64,000 nt of DNA. Source: Arthrobacter_H sp030452125. GTDB taxonomy: Bacteria > Actinomycetota > Actinomycetes > Actinomycetales > Micrococcaceae. A program made the translations under genes and the position numbers. The notes beneath the pieces were generated by a model. The model saw nothing but the letters and a program-made list of their open reading frames with translations, ran no database searches and was not told the DNA's origin. The DNA lies in assembly GCA_052379645.1 (NCBI GenBank), contig JBQSYU010000011.1; one strand, written 5' to 3'. Below are positions 24,922 to 32,752 of the stretch, one piece after another (the first letter of the stretch is position 1; each line of letters begins with the position of its first letter).

Positions 24922-26406
24922 GTGAGTGAAGCAAAGAAATCCCATGTCAAGACGTTACTCATCCTCGGCGCCTCAGGGGACCTGACCGGGAGATTGCTGC
25001 TGCCCGGTCTGGCTGCCCTCATCTCCAAGGGAGATCAGCCTGACTTGATCCTCGCCGGGGCCGGCTCCCCGGATTTCACCCCCAAAGATTGGTCCAACCG
25101 CGTCACCGAGGCCTTCGCCAACGCACGGACGAAGGCTTCCGGAGACGGTGCCGCACATTTGGACCGCATTGCCCGGCAGACGACGTACACGGCCCTCGAC
25201 GTCACCGCACCGGGCGAACTCGGCAAACTACTGGCCACGTGCGAGGGCCCGATCGCCCTGTATTTCGCGCTTCCCCCGACGGTCAGCCAGAAAGCCTGCG
25301 AAGTCCTGACACCGGAAGAAGTCCCCGAGGGTACCTCGCTGGTCATGGAGAAGCCCTTCGGTTCCAGCGCCGAATCAGCCCACGCCCTGACCAAGACACT
25401 CACCCGCCTGGTGCCGGAGGAATCCATTCAGCGTGTGGACCACTTCCGAGGCAAGGCCACGGTCTTCAACATCCTGGGCCTACGCTTCGCCAACCGCTTC
25501 CTAGAACCGCTGTTCAGCAGCGAACACGTGGCGAAGATGGAGATCTTCTACGACGAAGACCTGGCCCTGGAGTCCAGGGCAGGATACTACGACCATGCCG
25601 GTGCCCTACGGGACATGATCCAGTCACACCTCTTGCAGATCTTGGCCCTGCTGACCCTTAACGCCCCCGCCACTTTGGGCGAACGGGATCTACGCGACCA
25701 CATCGGTTCGGTCCTTCGGGCGACGAAGGTCCCCACCGACTACACCAAAAGCACCCGGCGTGCCCGTTACACCGCTGGGACGAGCCGCGGACACCATGTG
25801 CCTGACTACACCTCCGAAGACGGTGTGGATCGGACCAACAACACCGAAACCCTGGCGGAGATCGAAGTCGAGATCAACAACTCCCGCTGGTCTGGCGTAC
25901 CGTTCATCCTGCGTTCGGGAAAGGCTCTGGCGCAGCCCCGCAAAGAGGCCGTCATTACCTTCAAGCCGGTCGCCCACCTACCGCAAGGCTTCACCGGCAA
26001 CGACTCCCCCACCCGCCTGCGCATCGGTTTCGGCCCGGACATCCTTCAACTCGAGCTAGACGTCAATGGCCCCGGGGACATGTACAACCTGGATCGTGTC
26101 GGTCTTTCAGCCCAGCTCAACACCCCCGACCTGCTGCCCTACGGTGAAGTCTTGGCGGGCGTACTGGCCGGGGACCCGACGCTGTCGGTTCGTGATGACA
26201 CCGCCGAACAATGCTGGCGGATCATCGAGCCGGTATTGGCCGCCTGGTCGAACGGCGAGGTCCCGATGGAGGAGTACCCCGCCGGCTCCAACGGACCCAC
26301 CCACTGGGTGACTTCCCAAGAAGTCGAGCTGGAGAGCGAACCGATGGAAGGCCTCCTTCCGGGCACCGAACTCCCACCACAGGACGCTCCTCCAGCAGCC
26401 GGCTGA
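24922..26406 (+). CDS. zwf: Glucose-6-phosphate dehydrogenase (divergent)
   Basis: About 494 aa from the GTG at 24922. NADP-binding LLILGASGDLTGRLLLPGLA, TSLVMEKPFG, the active-site motif IQRVDHFRGKATVFNILGLR (canonical R-I-D-H-Y-x-G-K with Phe and Arg substitutions) and AGYYDHAGALRDMIQSHLLQ are clear. It makes 6-phosphogluconolactone in the pentose phosphate pathway. The sequence is more divergent than a typical zwf and there is no tal/opcA/pgl neighbour, so it may be a second copy or use another sugar phosphate. The start has only a weak AGGCAG before it. The first usp promoter begins within 20 bases of its stop. Confidence 0.85.
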   Translation: MSEAKKSHVKTLLILGASGDLTGRLLLPGLAALISKGDQPDLILAGAGSPDFTPKDWSNRVTEAFANARTKASGDGAAHLDRIARQTTYTALDVTAPGELGKLLATCEGPIALYFALPPTVSQKACEVLTPEEVPEGTSLVMEKPFGSSAESAHALTKTLTRLVPEESIQRVDHFRGKATVFNILGLRFANRFLEPLFSSEHVAKMEIFYDEDLALESRAGYYDHAGALRDMIQSHLLQILALLTLNAPATLGERDLRDHIGSVLRATKVPTDYTKSTRRARYTAGTSRGHHVPDYTSEDGVDRTNNTETLAEIEVEINNSRWSGVPFILRSGKALAQPRKEAVITFKPVAHLPQGFTGNDSPTRLRIGFGPDILQLELDVNGPGDMYNLDRVGLSAQLNTPDLLPYGEVLAGVLAGDPTLSVRDDTAEQCWRIIEPVLAAWSNGEVPMEEYPAGSNGPTHWVTSQEVELESEPMEGLLPGTELPPQDAPPAAG

Positions 26407-26424
26407 CCCCTTCGTACCCGCTGC

Positions 26425-26524
26425 TAAGCTGGCCTCAGGTGGACGAAACGGTCCTGCCATCCGGCACGTCCTCTGCAACAGCGACCGTGATCTTCGAAGG
26501 TGTGCTCGGAGCACACCGGAGGTG
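26425..26524 (+). promoter_or_regulatory. Promoter and structured leader of first usp gene
   Basis: A -10 box TAAGCT (26425-26430) is followed, about eight bases on, by GTGGACG, the likely transcript start region. Hairpin 1 (26441-26471) has outer stem GGACG/CGTCC and inner stem TGCC/GGCA with loop ATCC. Hairpin 2 (26499-26517) has GGTGTGCT paired with AGCACACC around CGG and ends directly before the Shine-Dalgarno GGAGG (26518-26522). The same layout recurs before the second usp gene. Confidence 0.65.
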
Positions 26525-26536
26525 GTGAACGAACAC

Positions 26537-26980
26537 ATGGCAACCAAACCAGTAGTCGTCGGCATCGATGGCTCCAACGACTCCAAGGCAGCTCTTCAGT
26601 GGGCCGTGGAGTATGGGAAGCGCTTCGACCTTCCGGTCTACGCTGTGGCGGTCTGGGAACTTCCGTTGGCCTTCGGGAATATGGCCACCTACCCAGAGAC
26701 CGGCGCACAAGTTGAGGAACGCACCAGCAAGGTCCTCAACGAAGCAGTTCAAGAAGCCGTCGGCGCAGATTCCGGAGTGCTTCAACGCACGGAACGTGGG
26801 CACCCCGCCAAAACTCTGGTGGAAATCTCGGAGTCCGCCGAGCTCTTGGTCTTGGGCACCAGAGGTCGCGGTGCTTTCAGGGGCATGCTGTTGGGCTCCG
26901 TCAGTCAGCACTGCGCGTCTCATTCAAAATGCCCCTTCGTCGTCATTCGGCATCCGGAGAGCGACGTCGAAGCGAAGTAA
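26537..26980 (+). CDS. Universal stress protein (UspA family), copy 1
   Basis: 147 aa, one Usp domain. PVVVGIDGSNDSKAALQWAV is the N-terminal nucleotide-site strand and VLGTRGRGAFRGMLLGSVSQ is the G-2x-G-9x-G-S ATP-binding loop, so it is of the ATP-binding type. The ATG at 26537 lies 14 bases after GGAGG; two GTG codons at 26522 and 26525 are in frame but overlap the Shine-Dalgarno. Its leader, start region and reading frame closely match the next gene, indicating a tandem duplication including control region. Such proteins accumulate in starvation and hypoxia; the ligand here is inferred. Confidence 0.92.
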   Translation: MATKPVVVGIDGSNDSKAALQWAVEYGKRFDLPVYAVAVWELPLAFGNMATYPETGAQVEERTSKVLNEAVQEAVGADSGVLQRTERGHPAKTLVEISESAELLVLGTRGRGAFRGMLLGSVSQHCASHSKCPFVVIRHPESDVEAK

Positions 26981-27060
26981 TTGATGTTCGAGTCGCCGCA
27001 GGGTCGAAGGACCCTCCGGCGACCCCAGTCTGGCCCCGGATCAGGGCTCTGCCGCCGTGA

Positions 27061-27161
27061 TATGCTGGCTATTGAGTGGACGAGGCGGTCCTGCCAGAAG
27101 GCACGTCCACCAGAACCGTGGCCGCAGTCTTCAAGGGTGTGCTCGGTGCACACCGGAGGTG
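27061..27161 (+). promoter_or_regulatory. Promoter and structured leader of second usp gene
   Basis: -10 box TATGCT (27061-27066), then GTGGACG at 27076-27082. Hairpin 1 (27078-27108) keeps the outer GGACG/CGTCC and inner TGCC/GGCA stems, with loop AGAA instead of ATCC and identical total length (31 bases). Hairpin 2 (27136-27154) pairs GGTGTGC with GCACACC and again abuts the Shine-Dalgarno GGAGG (27155-27159). Sequence between the two hairpins has drifted and differs in length by a few bases. Confidence 0.65.
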
Positions 27162-27173
27162 GTGAACGAAATC

Positions 27174-27620
27174 ATGGCAACCAAACCAGTTGTGGTCGGA
27201 GTCGATGGGTCCGATGATTCCAAGGCAGCCCTGAAATGGGCCGTGGAATACGGGCAGCGGTACGAAGCTCCGGTAGAGGCACTGGCCGTTTGGGATATCC
27301 CGACGAGCTACGGATACTTGGCCGCGTACGCAGAATCCGGGGAGAAAATCGAGGCGCGTGCACGCGAACTTCTCGAAGAAACCGTCGCCGAAGCCGTCGG
27401 AGCGGACTCCAATGTTATTCGGCGGACCGAGCGGGGGCATCCTTCTTCAACACTGGTCGAGGCATCTAAAGACGCACAGCTACTGGTCTTGGGCACCCGA
27501 GGCCATGGAGCCTTTGCCGGGATGCTGTTGGGCTCCGTAAGTCAGCACTGTGTGGCACATTCGAAATCCCCTTTCGTCGTCGTTCCCAGCGAAAAGGAAG
27601 ATAAGAAAAAGCGCAAATAG
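27174..27620 (+). CDS. Universal stress protein (UspA family), copy 2
   Basis: 148 aa, close paralogue of copy 1. VVVGVDGSDDSKAALKWAVE and VLGTRGHGAFAGMLLGSVSQ carry the nucleotide-binding elements. The tail ends in a lysine-rich EKEDKKKRK. The ATG at 27174 follows GGAGGTGGTGAACGAA, identical to copy 1 up to three bases before the start. The 193-base gap from copy 1 holds its own promoter, so the two genes can be controlled separately but by the same signals. A strong terminator follows. Confidence 0.93.
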   Translation: MATKPVVVGVDGSDDSKAALKWAVEYGQRYEAPVEALAVWDIPTSYGYLAAYAESGEKIEARARELLEETVAEAVGADSNVIRRTERGHPSSTLVEASKDAQLLVLGTRGHGAFAGMLLGSVSQHCVAHSKSPFVVVPSEKEDKKKRK

Positions 27621-27627
27621 CCGTGTG

Positions 27628-27661
27628 GCCTGGAGTAGATCGCCGGCGGCCTACTCCAGGC
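27628..27661 (+). terminator. Hairpin terminator after the second usp gene
   Basis: An 11-base-pair perfect stem (GCCTGGAGTAG with CTACTCCAGGC) around a 12-base GC-rich loop, seven bases after the usp stop codon. It is followed by TCCTTGCC, without a long T run, as is common for actinobacterial terminators. It may also serve the convergent acyltransferase gene. Confidence 0.75.
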
Positions 27662-27718
27662 TCCTTGCCGCATTCGCGAGGCAGGCTCTCCTGCCGCTAG
27701 GCCATGTCGTGCCGATGA

Positions 27719-28771
27719 CTAGTGTTGGCTTGCCCGAGTTAGTCTGCTTGGCACTCGCTCTTTCGTGTCTGCCTGCGACTGAATAGGGCGTTTGAAGAGA
27801 TATCCGCTGACATCCCGCATCACCGCGTTAGTACGACGCCCCGAGGTCAGCAACACTGTTCCAGCCGCGAGGACAACAACCAGGACGATGGCAACGATGT
27901 TCTTGTCCGCCAAAACGTCGGGCAGGTACGGTTCAGCGCACAAAACAATGAAGCCATGGAGCAGGAAAACAGGCAGAGTGTGCCGTCCGACTTTCGCTAG
28001 CCCCATTTGTTCCTGCGTTGGGACGAGCATGAGAAAAGCCATGATAGATAATGCAGCAACTCCTAGGAGCAGACTTCTCATGGCTAGCCCCTCAGCTGGA
28101 GTGGCATCAAGCTCCTCTGAACTCAAAGCCGCGTGATACCACCCATGCTGGATGTCCTTGGAATACAAAACGAGGACGGTTATTAGCGCAAGGCCGACGA
28201 CGACGCCCTTAAGGAGTCCTGGAGCTGCCATACACCAGTTGAGGGCGCGCTTTCCATAAACATAGCCAACGGCATAGAACGGCAGGAAGACAAGAGCCCG
28301 GCCCAGGGATAGTGGATAGCCAATCCAAGGAACCACGGTCACAGCGATGCCAAGAAGAATCGCCCCCAGTATCGAGGAACGAGGAAATCTATCAATGATC
28401 GGTGTCAGCAACAGCCACCAGATCATCGCCACTAAGAACCAAAGCATCCAGAACGGGGCGTTCCACTCGAAATCCGCGCCAGGCTTCAGAACGCGCGTTG
28501 CCCCGAAATAGAGGCTTTGAAAGAGGACAAGTAGCACTACCAGCGGGCCGATTCGTCGGACTAGTTTCTTTGGTGTTCCCGTGATTCCCGTAAGGAATGC
28601 AAAAGCCGGCATATGGAACGCATAAATGAACGTCAGTGGAAGACGTACCGTGTCTGCAGTCCAAAAATTTGTTCCCTCGAGCAAATGTCCGAGGACTACC
28701 AGGACGATCAGGAGCCCCTTCGCAATGTCCAGACGCTGGTCGCGTCGCTTCAGTTCGGGAGCTTTCATCAC
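27719..28771 (-). CDS. Membrane acyltransferase (acyltransferase 3, fucose-4-O-acetylase-like)
   Basis: 350 aa with about ten membrane segments. The N-terminal signature RRDQRLDIAKGLLIVLVVLG followed by HLLEG, then IYAFHMPAFAFLTGI, is typical of acyltransferase-3 proteins that O-acetylate extracellular polysaccharides. There is no C-terminal SGNH domain, unlike the one at 36390-38483. The C-terminal tail is basic and cytoplasmic. Start at 28771 or, equally well, the next ATG at 28768. The polymer acceptor is not evident; neighbouring glycosyltransferases point to a wall or capsular glycan. Confidence 0.85.
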   Translation of the reverse strand: MMKAPELKRRDQRLDIAKGLLIVLVVLGHLLEGTNFWTADTVRLPLTFIYAFHMPAFAFLTGITGTPKKLVRRIGPLVVLLVLFQSLYFGATRVLKPGADFEWNAPFWMLWFLVAMIWWLLLTPIIDRFPRSSILGAILLGIAVTVVPWIGYPLSLGRALVFLPFYAVGYVYGKRALNWCMAAPGLLKGVVVGLALITVLVLYSKDIQHGWYHAALSSEELDATPAEGLAMRSLLLGVAALSIMAFLMLVPTQEQMGLAKVGRHTLPVFLLHGFIVLCAEPYLPDVLADKNIVAIVLVVVLAAGTVLLTSGRRTNAVMRDVSGYLFKRPIQSQADTKERVPSRLTRASQH

Positions 28772-29083
28772 ACTACGATAACAATTCTCGAGTTTTATGC
28801 CGAATGCCGCGACGTCACCAGCTTTAACATTGCTCTGTCAGCGGAGTGGTTCGATCGCCCATAAACACGACCATACTGTTGGATTTGCACGCATTCCTAG
28901 CAACCGGCTTGACGTGATGGTGTCCCAACTACGGGAACTTTTCCATCGAGAACTCCTTCAGGCCCAAAAGTACGTACTGCCCTTTCATAGGTAGCGGCCC
29001 GTTAGAGCGGTTCGGACCGTCAGGCGAAACTAGGATCGACCGAACACATAGCGTCCTGATATAAGTCGTAGGTCTTCCCAAAA

Positions 29084-29173
29084 CACCTCCGGAGGTGCCA
29101 GAAGGGATATATCAAATCCCTCATCGAGGATCAGGCGTTGACGCGCCGGTCCTTCTGGCTGCCCCCGGAGGTG
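29084..29173 (+). ncRNA. Folded 5' leader of IS110 element 1 (candidate bridge RNA)
   Basis: CACCTCCGG (29084-29092) pairs with CCGGAGGTG (29165-29173). Inside it CCAGAAGG (29098-29105) pairs with CCTTCTGG (29151-29158). The central 45 bases can form GGGAT/ATCCC and GGCG/CGCC hairpins. IS110-family elements encode a bridge RNA in a non-coding end; this position and nested layout fit that idea. The outer stem also covers the GGAGGTG ribosome site of the transposase, so it could regulate translation as well. Confidence 0.5.
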
Positions 29174-29177
29174 GGTC

Positions 29178-30398
29178 ATGTCATTCCATCATGCAACACA
29201 GACCGTAGTCGTGGCTGCGGACGTCGGCAAGAACACCCTGGCCCTCTCGGCCACCGACTCTGAACATCAGGTTCTACTGGATCCATTCGATGCCGCGATG
29301 ACCCGAACGGGTCTGAACGCCGCGTTGGAGAAGATCCAGCTCGTCATACCACCGGATATCCCGGTCCTGGTCGGCATCGAGACCGCCGGGCATTACCACC
29401 ACCCGCTTTCGTCCCCGATGTCCTGGCCCCCGGGGTGGGACCTTCTCCAGCTGAATCCGGCCCACGTGGCCGAACAACGCCGCATCCAGGGCCGGCGCAA
29501 GGTCAAGACCGACGCGATCGATCTCGAAGCAATCACCGAACTGGTCCTGGCCGGACGTGGCCAGCCAATGACCGAACGCTCCGTGGTCATCGGCTCAATC
29601 ACCGTCTTGGCCGCCCACCGGTATCGCCGTATAGAGGCCAGGACTGCGTTGAAGAACCAGATCCTGGGCCAGCTCGACGGCACCTTTCCCGGCCTGTCCC
29701 TGGCCCTTCCCAACGTCCTGGCCACCAAGGTCGGCAGGCTGGTCACCGAGCACTTCGCCGACCCGGACCGTCTTTCCTCACCGGGTACCGAACGGTTCAT
29801 CCGCTACGCCCAGGTTCGTGGGCTGCAGGTCCGAGGCCCCATGGCGGCCCGGCTGGTAGCCGCGGCCAGAGATGCGTTGCCCCAGAACGATGCCGTCTCG
29901 GCCCGCGAAGTGCTCGTAGAAGACCTGGCAATGCTCCAACTCCTCGACGGGCAGATCTGCACGGTGGACGCCCAACTCGCCGCACTGTTGCCGGCCACCC
30001 CGTTCCATCCCCTACTGTCCGTGCCTGGCTGGTCAGTATCCCGGGCCGCGGCCTACGGCGCCTGTATCGGGGAACCATCCCGGTGGCCGGGACCGTCGCA
30101 GATCTACCGGGCCTCCGGGCTGTCTCCGTCCCAATATGAATCAGCCGGTCGGCGCCGGGACGGCTCAATCAGCCGCGAGGGCAGCGTCGAACTACGCCGG
30201 GCCCTCATCGGCTTGGGCAACGGGCTGTGGCTCCACGACCGGGCCTCGAAGGACTACGGGGCCAGCATGCGCAAGCGCGGGAAGAAAGGCAAGGTCATTG
30301 CCTGCGCGATGGCCAACCGGGCCAACCGGATCGCCTATGCCCTGGTGCGTGACCAATGCTCCTACGAGCCCACCCGCTGGACGACCCTGGAGGACTGA
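29178..30398 (+). CDS. IS110-family transposase (recombinase), element 1
   Basis: 406 aa. The RuvC-like DEDD domain shows VVVAADVGKNTLALSA (Asp), PVLVGIETAGHYHH (Glu) and KVKTDAIDLEAITELVLAG (Asp residues). The C-terminal Tnp20 domain has HPLLSVPGWSVSRAAAYG and SGLSPSQYESAGRRRDGSIS, containing the serine region used for strand exchange. The frame is complete, so the element may be functional. It lies between the acyltransferase and ftsY. The element ends were not determined. Confidence 0.9.
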   Translation: MSFHHATQTVVVAADVGKNTLALSATDSEHQVLLDPFDAAMTRTGLNAALEKIQLVIPPDIPVLVGIETAGHYHHPLSSPMSWPPGWDLLQLNPAHVAEQRRIQGRRKVKTDAIDLEAITELVLAGRGQPMTERSVVIGSITVLAAHRYRRIEARTALKNQILGQLDGTFPGLSLALPNVLATKVGRLVTEHFADPDRLSSPGTERFIRYAQVRGLQVRGPMAARLVAAARDALPQNDAVSAREVLVEDLAMLQLLDGQICTVDAQLAALLPATPFHPLLSVPGWSVSRAAAYGACIGEPSRWPGPSQIYRASGLSPSQYESAGRRRDGSISREGSVELRRALIGLGNGLWLHDRASKDYGASMRKRGKKGKVIACAMANRANRIAYALVRDQCSYEPTRWTTLED

Positions 30399-30722
30399 AC
30401 CCCACCATTACCAACCCTTCACCAACGCCCGTGACAGAGGCAGACTGGAAGGTGGCGAGGGACCGGACCAGACGCCGATAGTCCTATGGCGGACCCCCAA
30501 GGGTTACGCCGCTACTAGCTTGGCGCCCGGCCCTTCGCCCCAAACGCAGCTCGAACGACGCCAGATGACCCACCGAGGTCGCATCAGTCAGTGTGAGCGC
30601 AACTGGGCGACTCGCGCCGCCCTCCATCCAACCCGCCACGGATCCTCAACAGCTTCGTGCAGAACACGGCCCGAAGGTAGGTATACCTGCGCCACCACGA
30701 TATTGACAGACCTTATAGCCAG
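30399..30722. other. Non-coding stretch after IS110 element 1
   Basis: About 320 bases containing the 3' end of the IS110 element and the region downstream of ftsY. It includes the 16-base word ACTAGCTTGGCGCCCG (30514-30529), which is repeated on the far side of ftsY at 32075-32090. I see no gene or convincing terminator. Confidence 0.45.
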
Positions 30723-31934
30723 CTAGTCCAAGAGCGCGTCGACAAAATCCTCTGCATCGAACGGCGCCAGATCGTCCGGGCCCTCGCCGAGTCCCACAAG
30801 TTTGACGGGTACGCCAAGTTGGCGCTGGATGGCGACGACGATTCCGCCTTTTGCCGTTCCATCGAGTTTGGTCAGAACAATTCCGGTGACGTTAACAACT
30901 TCGGAGAACACCTTCGCCTGGTTCAGACCATTCTGGCCAGTGGTGGCGTCAAGGACGAGCAGAACCTCATTGACGGCAGCCTGCTTTTGAACGACTCGCT
31001 TAATTTTGCCCAGTTCGTCCATCAGTCCGACCTTGTTCTGCAGGCGGCCGGCGGTGTCGATCATGACGACATCTACTTCTTGATCCATGCCAGCTTTCAC
31101 TGCTTCGAAAGCCACAGACGCGGGGTCTGCACCGTCAACATCGGAACGGACGGTAGGGACACCGACTCGGGCCCCCCACGTTGCCAATTGCTCGGCGGCT
31201 GCGGCACGGAACGTGTCAGCAGCCCCGAGGAGCACGTCTTTATCCTCGGCAACGAGGACGCGGGCAATCTTGCCGATGGTGGTCGTTTTTCCGACGCCGT
31301 TGACTCCAACGACCATGACGATCGACGGGCCGGTGGGCTGCCGAACGGATACGATGGAGCGGTCCATGCTCGGATCAACCAGTTTGATGAGTTCAGTACG
31401 AAGCATCGACCTGACCTGGACAGGGTCCCGGTGGCCTTCGACCTTCACCCGTTCACGAAGTGCTTCAACCAGTTCCTGGGTAGGTTCACTGCCGAGGTCA
31501 GCTAGCAGCAGCGTTTCCTCGATCTCGTCCCAAACGTCTTCGTCAATGTCGTCCTGCGACAACAGCGACAGCAGTCCCTTTCCCAGTGCATTGTTCGACT
31601 TGACCAGACGTGCCCGGAGGCGTGCGAGACGACCGAGAACTGGCGCCGGAACGTCAACGGCCAGGTCTTGTTGTCCAACCGCATCTTCGGGGGCCGGTGC
31701 GGTGCCTGATCGCCCACCAGCTTCGACGTCCTGTTCCGGGGCTTTGCCCGGATCGGTCAGGGTGTCAGTTCCATCGCCACCAGGACCTCCCCGAGCTGGA
31801 TCATTTGCGTCACGGGGTCCGTCGTAGGTACCAGGAGGTGTCGTGCGTCCACGCAGGAAGAAGGCAGTTCCCAAGCCCACGACAAGGACCACAACAACGA
31901 CGACGGCAATAATCAAGAGGGTTTCTGTAGACAC
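30723..31934 (-). CDS. ftsY: Signal recognition particle receptor FtsY
   Basis: 403 aa. One N-terminal membrane segment (LLIIAVVVVVVLVVGLGTAF), as in actinobacterial FtsY, leads to an acidic Gly/Pro-rich A domain and the NG GTPase: VVGVNGVGKTTTIGKIARVL, GAADTFRAAAAEQLATW, VMIDTAGRLQNKVGLMDELG and IVLTKLDGTAKGG. It docks the SRP-ribosome complex at the translocon. The GTG at 31934 has AGAAGG upstream. FtsY usually directly follows smc; here about 6.6 kb of envelope genes and IS fossils separate them. Confidence 0.96.
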   Translation of the reverse strand: MSTETLLIIAVVVVVVLVVGLGTAFFLRGRTTPPGTYDGPRDANDPARGGPGGDGTDTLTDPGKAPEQDVEAGGRSGTAPAPEDAVGQQDLAVDVPAPVLGRLARLRARLVKSNNALGKGLLSLLSQDDIDEDVWDEIEETLLLADLGSEPTQELVEALRERVKVEGHRDPVQVRSMLRTELIKLVDPSMDRSIVSVRQPTGPSIVMVVGVNGVGKTTTIGKIARVLVAEDKDVLLGAADTFRAAAAEQLATWGARVGVPTVRSDVDGADPASVAFEAVKAGMDQEVDVVMIDTAGRLQNKVGLMDELGKIKRVVQKQAAVNEVLLVLDATTGQNGLNQAKVFSEVVNVTGIVLTKLDGTAKGGIVVAIQRQLGVPVKLVGLGEGPDDLAPFDAEDFVDALLD

Positions 31935-32752
31935 CGCATAACCTTCTCATAAACTGGCAAATAGCCACGAACTCGCCAAGTGATATGGGTCGGATTTCTA
32001 CGGCTGGCCGGCTGAAGCTGTTCTAACTCAGCCCATGCCCCGTGCGTCGGCCCTTGCCCGGTTTTCGGCGAAAGACTAGCTTGGCGCCCGCCTAATTCGC
32101 GCTAACTGCAATGCGATACCCTAACTTTCGCCAACCGGTTTGTGTGTTTCAGCAGGAGCTTTGAGAGAGAGGCTCTCGCTCCAAAGCAAACACTCACTAC
32201 ATCACCCTAATAGGCTTCGCCGCCTGTATGGAATCAAGTTCCGTGAATTACGCACACATAGTGGCCAGCGTCGAGACTCATCCCTTACGGAGCCCTAGGC
32301 ATAGAGGCCAAAATAGGCATCAAAAAGAAGAGGCTTCTGGCAATTCGAAGTCACAGGCCGATAATCCACGTAAATATTTCATGTCGGAAAGGAGAGGCTT
32401 CGATGGTGGAAATTCTGAGACCTCCAATTGATTCCAAGGTTCAGCGCCTAGAGCTTTAGGAATCGAAAATTCTCGAAGTCAGTACGGATTCGGATATCAC
32501 ATTTCACGAGTGTGTTCGCGTTCGTACAGTCAGAATGATGAACTGCAAAAATAAACTCTTAGACAACAAGGACGAACTGAAATCGTGTCTGTTGTGGCAA
32601 TCCAACCCATCCTTAGGGCAAAAACCCCCTGACACCGGAAGACCTTGCGTCCATTGCCCACCTACGACGATTTTGGAACTCAAAACTGGCACATCTTTTT
32701 CGATCAGCGTCACAGGGGCTTACAGGGTGGACATTGTTAAGGGACCATGCGT
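31935..32752. other. Long AT-richer intergenic region (0.8 kb)
   Basis: Composition shifts to lower GC, especially 32200-32720. A plus-strand frame at 32228-32431 has no ribosome site or known motif. ACTAGCTTGGCGCCCG is at 32075-32090. It contains the ftsY promoter region and the sequence downstream of the glycosyltransferase gene. No gene is recognised; the composition suggests imported or decayed DNA. Confidence 0.4.

Noticed and set aside
26425..27161. Known c-di-AMP or other standard riboswitch before the usp genes
   Set aside because: The conserved elements (short hairpins, about 95 bases) do not match any consensus I can recall for ydaO or other named classes, so no known class is assigned.
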